From positions 1-64,000 of the forward strand of contig NZ_JBLBVL010000021.1 in NCBI RefSeq assembly GCF_047250365.1: DNA of 64,000 bases, read 5' to 3'. This document shows positions 26,025 through 35,001 of this stretch, in pieces; positions within the stretch are counted from its first letter, which is position 1, and each line of letters starts with the position of its first letter. Made by a program: the position numbers and the translations under genes. This DNA comes from Thaumasiovibrio sp047250365 (GTDB lineage Bacteria; Pseudomonadota; Gammaproteobacteria; Enterobacterales; Vibrionaceae). The notes beneath the pieces are model-generated. The model was not told the origin of the DNA and did no database searches. It worked only from the letters and a program-made list of their open reading frames with translations.

Positions 26025-28018
26025 AAACGCTATTAATTAAACTATCGGAGCTAATGGATCGCGGTACTCTAAGAGCGATTGATTACCAGCTCGCGCGTTA
26101 CATTTCTTTGCAATCTGGCGCCTCATCTACCGTGGTACTCTGGGCTGCGCAATTAAGCTATCGGGCAGGGCAAGGACATACTTGCATTTCGCTAGCGCAG
26201 TCGCAGCATTGGTTTGAACTGTCCACGCAAGATCGTCTTTGGCTATTGGAAGGGGTTGTTCTTGATGAGCCGCTCACCGCAATGGCTGCTTGTATTGCGA
26301 TAGGGCATGGCAGCGACCCGACACCATTGGTGATAGAGGACAATCGCCTCTACTTGGCACGCTTTTGGCGAGATGAGCAAGTGATCACTCACTATTTAGC
26401 GTCGAAATTGACCCCTCAGCCTCTCGACGAACAACATGTACAACGCTTAGGGCGGCTCTTTGAACGACGCTACCTTTTCTTAAGTGATAAGTTAAGTCAT
26501 TGCGCGACAACACAGGCACGTCGCCAAGTTCTGATTGATGTATTAGACGTCGTCTCACCTCAAACGCTACCTTGGGAAGAGATTGACAAGGTATTGGCTG
26601 CAGATGGACGGGTTGAAACGTTGCAACAGCTCGATCAGTTGGTCCCCACGTCCGCTTGTTTGAATTGGCAAAAGGTGGCAGCAGCAGTGGCGTTATCACG
26701 CCGTTTCAGTGTGATATCTGGCGGGCCAGGGACAGGAAAAACCACGACGGTGATCCGTTTGTTGGCCGCATTGATCGATGATGAAGTACCGCCATTGATC
26801 AAGCTCGTCGCACCCACAGGAAAGGCGGCTGCCCGTTTAACCGAATCGATAGGGGGGGCATTGGCATCTTTGCCAGTTTCACCTGAACTAAAAAACCATA
26901 TTCCAACTGATGCCACGACGATTCACCGGCTACTGGGAGCCATTCCGCACCGTGCGGGTTTCCGGCATCATTCGCAGAACCCACTGCACCTTGATGTGCT
27001 GGTGGTGGATGAAGCATCGATGGTTGACCTAAGTATGATGGCGCGCTTACTAGAAGCTTTGCCCCCTCATGCACGACTGGTGCTGCTCGGTGACAAAGAT
27101 CAGCTGGCTTCAGTAGAAGCCGGCAGTGTGCTTGGAGATATTTGTCAACTGGCTGAGTTGGGCTACTCACCTGAGCAGGCTCAAGCATTGTCGATGCTGA
27201 CAGGTTACTCTCTACCTGCTAGCGGTCGATCGCAGCCGCTGGCTGATGGCTTGTGCATGTTGCGAAAGAGCCACCGCTTTCATGCTCAATCGGGGATTGG
27301 ACAGCTTGCTAGTGCCGTGAATGCGGGCAATGTCGCTCAGGTTGAGCAGGTTTGGGCTCAGCATTATAGTGATATAGCTCGCTATGAACTGAGCGCTGAA
27401 AATTATGCCGGCTTGATCCAGCGTTTGATCACTGAATACCGTCGTTATTTTGTGGCTGCGAAAGAGGGTCAATCAGCACCGGCGGTTTTAAAGTATTACA
27501 ATCAAGTGCGACTGCTGTGTGCACTGCGTGAAGGTGATACTGGGGTTGAAGGCATGAATCAGCGCATAGAGCGGGCTTTACGCCAGCAAGGTTTGATTGG
27601 AGCACGAGATGAGACATGGTACGTTGGGCGTCCGGTTATGATCAGCCGCAATGACTTTGCATTAGGTTTATCGAATGGTGATATAGGCATCACCTTGTTT
27701 GATGCCGAGCAGCAGCGACTGCGGGTCTACTTCGAGTTGCCTGATGGAACCATTAAAGGTTTTCTACCCAGCCGTATACCAACCCACGAAACAGCCTATG
27801 CGATGACGATTCACAAATCCCAAGGATCGGAATTTGATAATGTATATTTGCTGTTGCCCGCGAAACCGAGCCCTATTGTGACGCGGGAATTAATTTATAC
27901 CGGTATTACACGCTCTAAAAAGGCACTCACTTTATATGCATCAAGTGAAGTAATGCGGCAAGGTGTTTCGCAGCGAATTTATCGATTTAGCGGGCTTAAA
28001 AAATACGGAAGTAATTAA
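26021..28018 (+). CDS. recD: exodeoxyribonuclease V alpha subunit RecD
   Basis: The 665-residue 5'-3' helicase subunit has the Walker A motif GGPGTGKTTT (Lys240), then LVAPTGKAAARL, VDEASMVD, LLGDKDQLASVEAGSVLGD and the C-terminal MTIHKSQGSEFDNV and YTGITRSKK. The GTG start at 26021 overlaps the recB stop (GTGA), with AGGAG about 11 bases upstream. In E. coli argA follows directly; here a 10-kb cluster of envelope genes intervenes. Confidence 0.96.
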   Translation: MKTLLIKLSELMDRGTLRAIDYQLARYISLQSGASSTVVLWAAQLSYRAGQGHTCISLAQSQHWFELSTQDRLWLLEGVVLDEPLTAMAACIAIGHGSDPTPLVIEDNRLYLARFWRDEQVITHYLASKLTPQPLDEQHVQRLGRLFERRYLFLSDKLSHCATTQARRQVLIDVLDVVSPQTLPWEEIDKVLAADGRVETLQQLDQLVPTSACLNWQKVAAAVALSRRFSVISGGPGTGKTTTVIRLLAALIDDEVPPLIKLVAPTGKAAARLTESIGGALASLPVSPELKNHIPTDATTIHRLLGAIPHRAGFRHHSQNPLHLDVLVVDEASMVDLSMMARLLEALPPHARLVLLGDKDQLASVEAGSVLGDICQLAELGYSPEQAQALSMLTGYSLPASGRSQPLADGLCMLRKSHRFHAQSGIGQLASAVNAGNVAQVEQVWAQHYSDIARYELSAENYAGLIQRLITEYRRYFVAAKEGQSAPAVLKYYNQVRLLCALREGDTGVEGMNQRIERALRQQGLIGARDETWYVGRPVMISRNDFALGLSNGDIGITLFDAEQQRLRVYFELPDGTIKGFLPSRIPTHETAYAMTIHKSQGSEFDNVYLLLPAKPSPIVTRELIYTGITRSKKALTLYASSEVMRQGVSQRIYRFSGLKKYGSN

Positions 28019-28045
28019 CTGACACTCTTTGTTACAATTATTCTT

Positions 28046-28060
28046 GGGGGCTATTCCCCC
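28046..28060 (+). terminator. GC hairpin after recD
   Basis: GGGGG / CCCCC with loop CTATT lies 28 bases beyond the recD stop. It is followed by TTGCAATCC, so it is a weak or rho-assisted terminator candidate. Confidence 0.4.
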
Positions 28061-28148
28061 TTGCAATCCTCACGCTGTATATCTCCAGTAAATAGTGCAG
28101 AGCCTATAATTCATTGCAGGTATAGCATTTAACTATCCCTTGGTTTTG

Positions 28149-28170
28149 GATTGTTAACTTGTTAACAATC
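28149..28170. promoter_or_regulatory. 22-bp perfect inverted repeat upstream of the envelope cluster
   Basis: The arms GATTGTTAAC and GTTAACAATC are exact reverse complements around a TT centre, 140 bases before the first gene of the nine-gene cluster. No T-run follows, and the AT-rich symmetric form suits a dimeric repressor or activator site. TTGACG and TTGACT hexamers lie about 20-35 bases downstream and could serve as -35 elements. The rest of the 28019-28309 gap shows no gene. Confidence 0.65.
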
Positions 28171-28309
28171 GATTGATTACTGAGCTAATCTTGACGCTAA
28201 ATTAACTTGACTATTTTTGGAGCTTGAACACTTTTTTAATGTATGTAAGGAAGTTTTAACGCTTTATAGGTATTATTCTGAATTAAAGTCACGTATTTAA
28301 TGTTTACCT

Positions 28310-29038
28310 ATGCAAATTCGCCTAGATGTTATTAAAGCTAAATCTGCTATTTTTTATGTCGCAGCAATGATCGTTTCTATTGGAAATTGGAATGATACAG
28401 AAGCGGTACTGATTAATGCTTATCAGCGGGTTGTCGCTAACTGGACAAATACAAATGAGTACGCATTGATTAATCGAATTAGTGTTGGTCATTCGTATGA
28501 GTATGTTTTGTCATCAATTGGATTACCTCAGGCGGTTAAAACTTCGCGTATCGATCCAGACCTACATTTTGGCTATTTCAACTTCGATAAATTCTTACTC
28601 TCGATTAGCCATAAAAATAACCGAATTACTGGCTATGCCATTCAGGCGCTCAATACGGAATTTAAGGCTGATATCCCTTATATCGAAGGGGCACTGTTCA
28701 CCCAGTCTAATAACGAGATGATTGAATACCCTGATGATTACTTCTTTGAAAGTGGCAATGTTGAATACTATTTAGATGCCGTTGAAATGGGCCGAAATGC
28801 ACTCTTCCAACAAGTGCTTGTTGGACAGTATAACTACATCCCTGAGCATCAATTATCACCAGAAAAAATTGTTTCTTTAGATAGAGGTTATGTACTGAAT
28901 CAAAAAGAGAATACTCAGTCTCTCAAAAACGATCTACGCCAACAGCTGGCGAATACTTTTATTGTTTTTGAAAACGATGTGGATGAAGCATTGGACATGA
29001 TGCTGACTCGTTACGAATATGCGATGTATTTTCTTTAA
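28310..29038 (+). CDS. membrane-anchored protein of unknown function, first gene of the envelope cluster
   Basis: The 242-residue protein has one N-terminal hydrophobic segment (SAIFYVAAMIVSIGNW, about 12-27), followed by a soluble domain with NEYALINRISVGHSYEYVLSSIGLPQ. It is otherwise acidic and mixed alpha/beta. The N-terminal helix plus this pattern reminds me of the ETEC_3214 domain family, which has no assigned function; I hold this loosely. No convincing Shine-Dalgarno precedes the ATG at 28310, but no better in-frame start is visible. It sits 9 bases before the lytic transglycosylase gene and probably opens the operon. Its domain would face the periplasm or cytoplasm depending on helix orientation. 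Confidence 0.65.
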   Translation: MQIRLDVIKAKSAIFYVAAMIVSIGNWNDTEAVLINAYQRVVANWTNTNEYALINRISVGHSYEYVLSSIGLPQAVKTSRIDPDLHFGYFNFDKFLLSISHKNNRITGYAIQALNTEFKADIPYIEGALFTQSNNEMIEYPDDYFFESGNVEYYLDAVEMGRNALFQQVLVGQYNYIPEHQLSPEKIVSLDRGYVLNQKENTQSLKNDLRQQLANTFIVFENDVDEALDMMLTRYEYAMYFL

Positions 29039-29047
29039 GGAACCAAG

Positions 29048-30325
29048 ATGAAAAAATATCTCCTTCCTTCAGTGATAAGCTGTGTCCTTTTCAGTTCGAC
29101 TATTTACGCAGATTCATTCGCTGATCTAGAACAGGCTGTTGCAGAATTAAACCGTTCTCCAGAAGAGGATAGATTGGAATTCCAAGCTTGGTACAAAGCA
29201 CACCTGCAGGAATACTCAACTTGGCGAAAAGCCTTTCTTGAAAAGTGGGATGCAGAGCGGGCGTCATCCGTGATTGCGTGGGGTGATACCCAAGTCGATA
29301 GCGAGCATGTTGCGGTACTTTATGAAGAGAACCAGCGAACAGTGATCGACTTTGAAGCGAATGAGTTAGTGATAGAGGTTCGTGACGGAGAGATGCTCTC
29401 GAATGAACAACTTGAATCGTTTATTTCGCAACAACTGGCAAATCCAGAGTTAAACGTTTTCCACCTCAAAGGTGAGGATCTTAAAGAAACGGTTGTAATA
29501 GAGCAGCGCGATATTTCTTATTCAGTCGAGCAAGAGCGCGAAGCGCTGCGAGAAATATTAAAGCAGGCCAACTTACAGCTGCAAGATATCGATAAAACGG
29601 CCAGCTCTATTGAAATGATGTCGCAACATACCATTGATGACGATTTACTTCGCCAAGAGAAAGAGACCTTAGTTGTTGATGCTAAATCGCGCATGAATGA
29701 GCTCTCAGCGTTGTATCAAGAGCAGAGAGATATGACGATAGATGAGACTCCAGTGATTACTTATCGATTGAAAATGCCGAACAGCAGCTTGGAGAAGCGC
29801 GTGGCCCCTTACCTTGATGACATTTACCATCAAAGTGAGGTATTTGATGTTGAACCTGCGCTGATTGTTGCGATTATGCATTCAGAATCAAGTTTCAACC
29901 CACGGGCACGGTCGCCAATTCCAGCATTTGGACTCATGCAAGTGGTCACGACTAGTGCAGGACATGACGTAAACCGTATCGTGCATAACGTCGATCGCCC
30001 AATGAATGAGCAAGATCTTTATCAGCCAGAGTATAACATTGAAGCTGGCACGGCATATTTGGACATTCTTAATTCACGCTATTTGCGCGCAATTAAAGAT
30101 CCGCAAAGCCGAGAGTATTGTGTGATTGCAGCATACAACACAGGGGCGGGCAATGTGGCTCGAGCTTTTGGTGAGCGTCGCTTGTCTGCCGCAGTGGAGA
30201 AAATCAACACACTGAGCCCTCAAGAGGTCTATGAAAACCTTATGGCTAACTTGCCTTACGAAGAAACCATTCATTACCTGAAAAAAGTGACTGAGCGTAA
30301 AGAGATGTACCAGGGGCAGATATAA
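29048..30325 (+). CDS. MltC-like lytic murein transglycosylase (non-lipoprotein)
   Basis: The 425-residue precursor has a plain Sec signal peptide (about 1-21, ...FSSTIYA), not the lipobox of MltC. Residues about 60-165 resemble the MltC N-terminal domain (VIAWGDTQVDSEHVAVLYEENQRTVIDFEANELVIEV). A charged helical linker (about 160-235) leads to the SLT family 1 catalytic domain (about 245-415) with catalytic Glu280 in MHSESSFNP, FGLMQVV and AYNTGAGNVARAF. It should cleave peptidoglycan glycan strands in the periplasm, giving anhydromuropeptides. AAGGAACC lies 6 bases before the ATG, and its stop overlaps the next start (TAATG). In this setting it may open the sacculus locally for assembly of an envelope structure. 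Confidence 0.88.
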   Translation: MKKYLLPSVISCVLFSSTIYADSFADLEQAVAELNRSPEEDRLEFQAWYKAHLQEYSTWRKAFLEKWDAERASSVIAWGDTQVDSEHVAVLYEENQRTVIDFEANELVIEVRDGEMLSNEQLESFISQQLANPELNVFHLKGEDLKETVVIEQRDISYSVEQEREALREILKQANLQLQDIDKTASSIEMMSQHTIDDDLLRQEKETLVVDAKSRMNELSALYQEQRDMTIDETPVITYRLKMPNSSLEKRVAPYLDDIYHQSEVFDVEPALIVAIMHSESSFNPRARSPIPAFGLMQVVTTSAGHDVNRIVHNVDRPMNEQDLYQPEYNIEAGTAYLDILNSRYLRAIKDPQSREYCVIAAYNTGAGNVARAFGERRLSAAVEKINTLSPQEVYENLMANLPYEETIHYLKKVTERKEMYQGQI

Positions 30326-31266
30326 TGCGCAGAATTCTATTCGCCGTCACTCTGTTTTGTTCTTTATCATCAATGGCAACTCAGGCACCAAGCGATACCG
30401 AAAACGCTATTTTTGGGATTGGTTATGGTGAGGTGTCATCGGAGGCAGAGCGAGATGCGTTGGCACAAATTGCGATGCGTCTCTCTGCTCGGATTTCCGT
30501 TGAAGAGAAGACACTACTTTCTAGCCAAAATGGAGTCTCTGGTAGTCAGTTTTTGTCAGCATCAACCGTCCACACCGATGAATTATTGATACCTTCCTAC
30601 ACCATTGTTGAGCGTAATGAATTTGCTGGTCAGCAACAAGTTGTTATTTCAGTTGAACGTGCGCATATCGAGTCTCTTTATCAATTAGAAGCAGAGAATG
30701 CGCTCAACCAAGTTGAAGGCCATATTACCAACACGCCAGCTACGTCGGCATATCGTCAGTTAATTCAAGCAATCAGCAACGATGTGTTGTTGTCTCAAAG
30801 TCAGCGTTATATCCGAGTATTGATTGGTTTAGATATTGACTCTAAAGAAACCGAACATTTAGTGGCCAGATACCAACACCTCAATGCTGTCCATTCTCAA
30901 AATATTCAGCCTTTGTCACTCAATGTAACAGGTGATGCACGTAGTCAGGTAGCTATCGAAGCATTGCATGACAATGCACTGGCATTAGGTATCGCGATCC
31001 ACCCTAGCGCACCATTGCAACTGGTTGTGCGTTCGAAAGAAAAGCAGGCCTCTTCATCTGGGAAGATCGTCGCAGCGAGAAGGTTAGTTATCGACGTTCG
31101 TGAGCAGGGACAAATAGATAATGTTCTGCAACGTGAATTGGATTTTATGAGTGAGCCATTGCATTCAAAATCAGCGGCAACGGCATACCTAGATAAAAAA
31201 GTACGTGAATCATTCTTAGTTAATGGATTAGTTCGGATTGTAGGAATAAACACCAATGAAAATTAA
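30325..31266 (+). CDS. secreted LPP20/FlgT-N-like protein of unknown function
   Basis: The 313-residue precursor has a signal peptide (MRRILFAVTLFCSLSSMATQA). The mature start IFGIGYGEVSSEAERDALAQIAMRLSARISVEEKT has the G-x-G-x-(7)-A-x(3)-A pattern of LPP20 / FlgT N-terminal domains: glycine-rich strand, then a helix with Ala at regular places. A second half (about 125-240) includes RYIRVLIGLDIDSKE and a VVRSKEK strand region that resembles TolB-N/CsgG-type alpha-beta folds. It has no lipobox, so it is periplasmic. It overlaps the gene before by 1 base and the gene after by 11 bases, so the genes are translationally coupled. The function is unknown. Confidence 0.75.
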   Translation: MRRILFAVTLFCSLSSMATQAPSDTENAIFGIGYGEVSSEAERDALAQIAMRLSARISVEEKTLLSSQNGVSGSQFLSASTVHTDELLIPSYTIVERNEFAGQQQVVISVERAHIESLYQLEAENALNQVEGHITNTPATSAYRQLIQAISNDVLLSQSQRYIRVLIGLDIDSKETEHLVARYQHLNAVHSQNIQPLSLNVTGDARSQVAIEALHDNALALGIAIHPSAPLQLVVRSKEKQASSSGKIVAARRLVIDVREQGQIDNVLQRELDFMSEPLHSKSAATAYLDKKVRESFLVNGLVRIVGINTNEN

Positions 31267-31927
31267 ATTACTATCAGTTGTGCTAGGCGCGCTATTGGTT
31301 TCTGCTTGCTCAAGTACCCAAGTTGGTATTTGGGATGATCGTGAAGAGTTGTTAAATGATCTTGCCCAGCGCTGTGAAGCCCATACATCAGGTTATCAAC
31401 AATATTCACCAACCTTTGATCAAGCTTCTCAAGCCCTATTGGCAGTAACGCGCCGTCAATGTGCTGCGGCTGGTGAGTACCGAACTATTCGTGAAAACCA
31501 TAAAGATGTTGAGCAATTCTTTGCTGCTCACGCAGCGTTAGGTTTGAGCAATGAAGAGATAGCAGAGCAACTGATTGATAATGAGGAAATGGCGAAAAAA
31601 TTTGCTCAATATCAACAGGCTCAAGACGCGATTTTCGAGCAAAATATGGAGTTAGCGATTGAGCTTGGACTCGTAACGGCGGAAACGACGCTGCTATTTG
31701 CAGAGAATATGACAACGATTGCCAAAATCGAAGTAATAAAGCGCATTCAAGGCGAGCTTGACCCTGAAGGTGACACCTTGCCTTTAACGCTTGAACAGAT
31801 GCAAACACGCCTTTCGATTGTTAACGAAGGGCAATCTCTTATCAATGCTGAGAAGAGTTTCCTTGATGATATGAAGGCGGCTGATAAAGCGCTTCAAGAA
31901 CGAATTTCTATTGCCGAAGGAGCATAA
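31256..31927 (+). CDS. putative outer-membrane lipoprotein, helical, unknown function
   Basis: The 223-residue precursor has a lipobox LLVSACSST (Cys18, Ser at +2, outer-membrane sorting expected). The mature part is mostly alpha-helical, with heptad-like stretches (about 75-110 and 180-220) and two extra Cys (C39, C66 region) that could form a disulfide. No family is recognised. The start overlaps the end of the preceding gene by 11 bases, and the CsgG-like gene follows after 5 bases. Confidence 0.75.
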   Translation: MKIKLLSVVLGALLVSACSSTQVGIWDDREELLNDLAQRCEAHTSGYQQYSPTFDQASQALLAVTRRQCAAAGEYRTIRENHKDVEQFFAAHAALGLSNEEIAEQLIDNEEMAKKFAQYQQAQDAIFEQNMELAIELGLVTAETTLLFAENMTTIAKIEVIKRIQGELDPEGDTLPLTLEQMQTRLSIVNEGQSLINAEKSFLDDMKAADKALQERISIAEGA

Positions 31928-31932
31928 TTACT

Positions 31933-33084
31933 ATGCAAAAACGCCATCTTATTACCTTACTTGCCACTGGAATTGTTTTGGCGGGGTGTCAGTCAACAAG
32001 CCAGCCTCAGTCGCGACTGCAAACAGAAACGACGGGAAACTCGTCCGGCTATGAATATGGCAAGCCAGCAGAGCAATTTACCGATGCAGATATTGAGCTA
32101 CCAGCGTATTACAGCACGCGTGGTATCGATAAGTGTACGTTTGAAGTTAACAATGAGCATCCAGAGTGCCCATTAAGTAAAAAAGTCCTTCGTCTTTACA
32201 TGACAGATCCAACCACGGCAGACGGTGATAACCCAAATGATTGGTTGTCTACAGTGCGTGCCTACGATAATAGTCAGTTGTTAAATCAGTTCGAAAACCA
32301 AATTGTTGGCTTGAATCGTTTCCGTATTGTTTCTGGCGATGAGCGAGCAATGAACATCTTAGGCGATATCTCTCAAGATATGTCTGACGCCGAATTGGCA
32401 CACCGAATGAAGAATGGTGTTCTTCATCCGGATTATGCAATGACAATTGATACCGTAAAAATGGGCGAGTTAGTTCAGGCGGGATCAAGCAACCTTGTTG
32501 ATTTTGGTTTGGATTTTACCATTGGATTTTTAGACCCGTATACTCGCGAAAAGATTAGCTATCCCAATGTTGGTCGTATCAAAGTTCGCACGCAAGATGT
32601 GAAAGCGATGAGCGAAATGCAATTCTGGATGCAGTCGGGCAAGATAGAAGGCGGATTTGACTTCTTTGATGCGAATGCAGTTTCTAGCGTATTCAATGAT
32701 ATGTCGGCGCGAGGTTTTGGTATTGCACTAAGCCGTATGCTGTCAGAGATGCCCGCAACCGCACAAGTGCTGGGTATTCGTGGTGACCGTATCTCATTAG
32801 ACCGTGGTCAGAATGCGGGCATTCTACCTGAAGAAACGATGGTAGTGTTTGAATACAGTTATGGTTTTGCAGAACCAATTGGTGTCGCAACGGTTAATCC
32901 AAGTGATATTGAATCACAGGGGCGCATTATTCGTTGGAAAGACTCTCGTGATGCTAAACGTATTCAAGGCGAATCGAAAGACGGTATTTATCGTCCTGCC
33001 GCAGACGCAAAACTGTTTGCTGTTAGTGTCGGCACACCGAAGAGTTTCTTGCAAAATCGTATATCGGCGAGTGGTACGCTGTAA
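31933..33084 (+). CDS. CsgG/FlgT-like outer-membrane lipoprotein
   Basis: The 383-residue precursor has lipobox VLAGCQST (Cys19). Residues about 85-235 follow the CsgG / TolB-N-like pattern: NQIVGLNRFRIVSGDERAMNIL, then a D-A-x(10)-DYAMTIDTV strand and a long central beta region. The C-terminal part (about 275-340; VLGIRGDRISLDRGQNAGILPEETMVVF...GVATVNPSDIESQGRII) resembles the SH3-like C-terminal domain of the Vibrio flagellar ring protein FlgT. CsgG proteins form outer-membrane secretion rings. Whether this one makes a pore or a structural ring is open. Its stop overlaps the next start (TAATGG). Confidence 0.72.
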   Translation: MQKRHLITLLATGIVLAGCQSTSQPQSRLQTETTGNSSGYEYGKPAEQFTDADIELPAYYSTRGIDKCTFEVNNEHPECPLSKKVLRLYMTDPTTADGDNPNDWLSTVRAYDNSQLLNQFENQIVGLNRFRIVSGDERAMNILGDISQDMSDAELAHRMKNGVLHPDYAMTIDTVKMGELVQAGSSNLVDFGLDFTIGFLDPYTREKISYPNVGRIKVRTQDVKAMSEMQFWMQSGKIEGGFDFFDANAVSSVFNDMSARGFGIALSRMLSEMPATAQVLGIRGDRISLDRGQNAGILPEETMVVFEYSYGFAEPIGVATVNPSDIESQGRIIRWKDSRDAKRIQGESKDGIYRPAADAKLFAVSVGTPKSFLQNRISASGTL

Positions 33085-34358
33085 TGGTGATAAAAAAAAT
33101 GGCGCTTACGGGCGCCTTTTTTCTCTTAGCATCGGCACAAGCTCAGCAGTTATCTGAAATGGATAATGGTTGGCAGCTCGCGTTTTCCACGTGCAGTTAT
33201 GGCCGAGGAGCGAGCGCGATTGCTGACGCAAAAGATGCCGCGCTAGAGCATGCGATTCGTGCGTTTGAGTCACAACGGTTGCTCCTTTCGAAGAGTGAAT
33301 CATTGCCAACTAACGAGCAATTTATTCAACGAGTACATCAAGAGCAAGACCGCTTCTCGTATGGTTCAACGTACCTGCAAGGCAGTGAAACGTGCCTTCC
33401 GGTTCACTATGAGTTAACGATAGAAAATAGTAGCGATGGGCTTGATTGGGAGTGGGAGAGTGATGATGGCGTGCAACTGCGCATTCAAGCGTCATCTGCG
33501 GCAAGCGGGCAACATTCAGCTGTTCAAGCTGCAGAAGTTGCAGCGCTTCGCCAAGGTATCGTTAGTGCGTTAACGGGCATGGTTGAGGATGTTTCTGGTT
33601 TTGCTCATCTCGCTGTCGTGCCTCAATCCATTGTTAAAAATTGGCTGGTTTTAGAGCGCCACGAGATAAATGGCATTGCAACAGTAATTGTTGAAATGGA
33701 GCTAGATGAAGACGCCTTGGCTGAGCTAGCGCAGGATCATTACCAGTTAGTTGGTCAGCCGCGCTTTTTAATTCACACTGATACCCCTGCGATCGCTCAC
33801 TATCTTCAAGCACAAATGGCCGAACGCGGTTGGTTGAGTAGTCAACGTGTGGGTGATGCCGATATTGTGATTGTTGCAGAGACGTCATTGAATACCGCGG
33901 ACGAACATGCGCAATTAGGCATTCATTTATCGTTTGTTGATAAAGACGGTCTGCAGCTTGGTCGTTGGGGTAATGAAGCAAGAAGTCTTTCTTTGCCAAT
34001 CGCCGATGATATTCAAACGCGCCTCGCCAATGTGCATTTAAATCAGAATAGCGAAGCTGTTATGCACAGCGTCGATAGCGCGTTATTAGCCTTGCATGCA
34101 GCTGGTGGCATTTTGCGTGAAATTGCGCTTTCTCGCTCTGCGAATATAGCGGTCGTTGATCTTGCACAGACGCTACGACAATCACCTTACGTCAATAGTC
34201 TAAAGACCATTGACGATGACGGTGTTCAAATCCTGCAGTTCCGAAGTCGTCTATCTATAGAGAGCTTGTCTCGTGAGCTGATAGCGTTAACCGTTGCTGA
34301 AACGAACAGTGCCTTGCAGCTCTCAATAGATAAAGATGGCCGATTATTACTTAATTGA
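33084..34358 (+). CDS. large periplasmic FlgT/LPP20-like protein of unknown function
   Basis: The 424-residue precursor has a signal peptide ending ...LLASAQA (about residue 20). Two segments look like repeated LPP20/FlgT-N units (DAKDAALEHAIRAFESQ, about 45-60; QAAEVAALRQGIVSALTGMV, about 146-165). A TolB/CsgG-like alpha-beta segment follows (RFLIHTDTPAIAHYLQAQMAERGW...DADIVIVAETSL, about 225-275). The C-terminal 80 residues resemble a small LPP20-like fold (NIAVVDLAQTLRQSPYVNSLKTI). Low sequence identity is expected, so assignment rests on pattern only. It overlaps the preceding gene by 1 base; the LPP20 lipoprotein gene follows after 9 bases. Confidence 0.7.
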   Translation: MVIKKMALTGAFFLLASAQAQQLSEMDNGWQLAFSTCSYGRGASAIADAKDAALEHAIRAFESQRLLLSKSESLPTNEQFIQRVHQEQDRFSYGSTYLQGSETCLPVHYELTIENSSDGLDWEWESDDGVQLRIQASSAASGQHSAVQAAEVAALRQGIVSALTGMVEDVSGFAHLAVVPQSIVKNWLVLERHEINGIATVIVEMELDEDALAELAQDHYQLVGQPRFLIHTDTPAIAHYLQAQMAERGWLSSQRVGDADIVIVAETSLNTADEHAQLGIHLSFVDKDGLQLGRWGNEARSLSLPIADDIQTRLANVHLNQNSEAVMHSVDSALLALHAAGGILREIALSRSANIAVVDLAQTLRQSPYVNSLKTIDDDGVQILQFRSRLSIESLSRELIALTVAETNSALQLSIDKDGRLLLN

Positions 34359-34367
34359 GGAAAATAG

Positions 34368-34943
34368 ATGAAACGTAATATTATTTTTACTTTGGCTGCG
34401 GCCACGCTTTTAACGGCATGTGCGTCAACAGCAGAAAGCGTTGCTGAACACAAAGCGTATGATTTACCAAGTTGGGTATTGTCTCCGTCAGTGACCGATG
34501 GTCTTGCTGCGTCGAGTTGTGTCAATGCCACCAATAACTTCAATATCGATAAGCGTCATGCTGAAGCGGGCGCTCGTAACTCGCTGGCACAAAGCATCAA
34601 TGTTAAAGCCAGCGTCATGGATCGCACTTATTCGCGTATGAATAACAGTGCGGAAGGCACACAGACTGGTGAGACGTTTGAGAGTGTCGCGAAGAGTGTG
34701 TCTGATGTACGCATGGTTGGCGCACAGATTGTGAACGTTGATACTGGATTGATTAATGGTCAGACCCAAATTTGTGCAATGGCGGCGATTCCAGAGGAGC
34801 TGGTTAAAGGTATTTTCTCTGATATCGTTACCGCATCTGGTGAGGTTATAGACCCAACGAACGAAGCGGCGATGTACGAAGAGTTTCGTACTCAAAAAGC
34901 ATTGGATAGCTTAGAAGAAGAATTATTGCGTTTGACGCAATAG
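34368..34943 (+). CDS. LPP20-family lipoprotein (FlgP-like)
   Basis: The 191-residue precursor has lipobox LLTACAST (Cys18). The mature part begins with PSWVLSPSVTDGLAASSCV and continues AEAGARNSLAQSINVKASV, the LPP20 signature shared with FlgP, the flagellar outer-membrane ring lipoprotein of Vibrio and Campylobacter. A Ser/Thr-rich middle and a helical C terminus follow. GAGGAAAA lies 7 bases before the ATG. A hairpin follows the stop, so part of the transcript may end here. Confidence 0.82.
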   Translation: MKRNIIFTLAAATLLTACASTAESVAEHKAYDLPSWVLSPSVTDGLAASSCVNATNNFNIDKRHAEAGARNSLAQSINVKASVMDRTYSRMNNSAEGTQTGETFESVAKSVSDVRMVGAQIVNVDTGLINGQTQICAMAAIPEELVKGIFSDIVTASGEVIDPTNEAAMYEEFRTQKALDSLEEELLRLTQ

Positions 34944-34955
34944 CATAAAACTAAA

Positions 34956-34990
34956 AAGAGCTTGAGCTGCATTGTGCTGCTTAAGCTCTT
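34956..34990 (+). terminator. hairpin between LPP20 gene and mechanosensitive channel gene
   Basis: A 12-bp stem AAGAGCTTGAGC / GCTTAAGCTCTT (one G-U) is followed by CTTTCATC. It resembles an attenuating terminator splitting the cluster into a seven-gene and a two-gene part. It overlaps the upstream in-frame start candidate of the channel gene (34972), which argues for the start at 35002. Confidence 0.6.
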
Positions 34991-35001
34991 CTTTCATCTA
35001 T

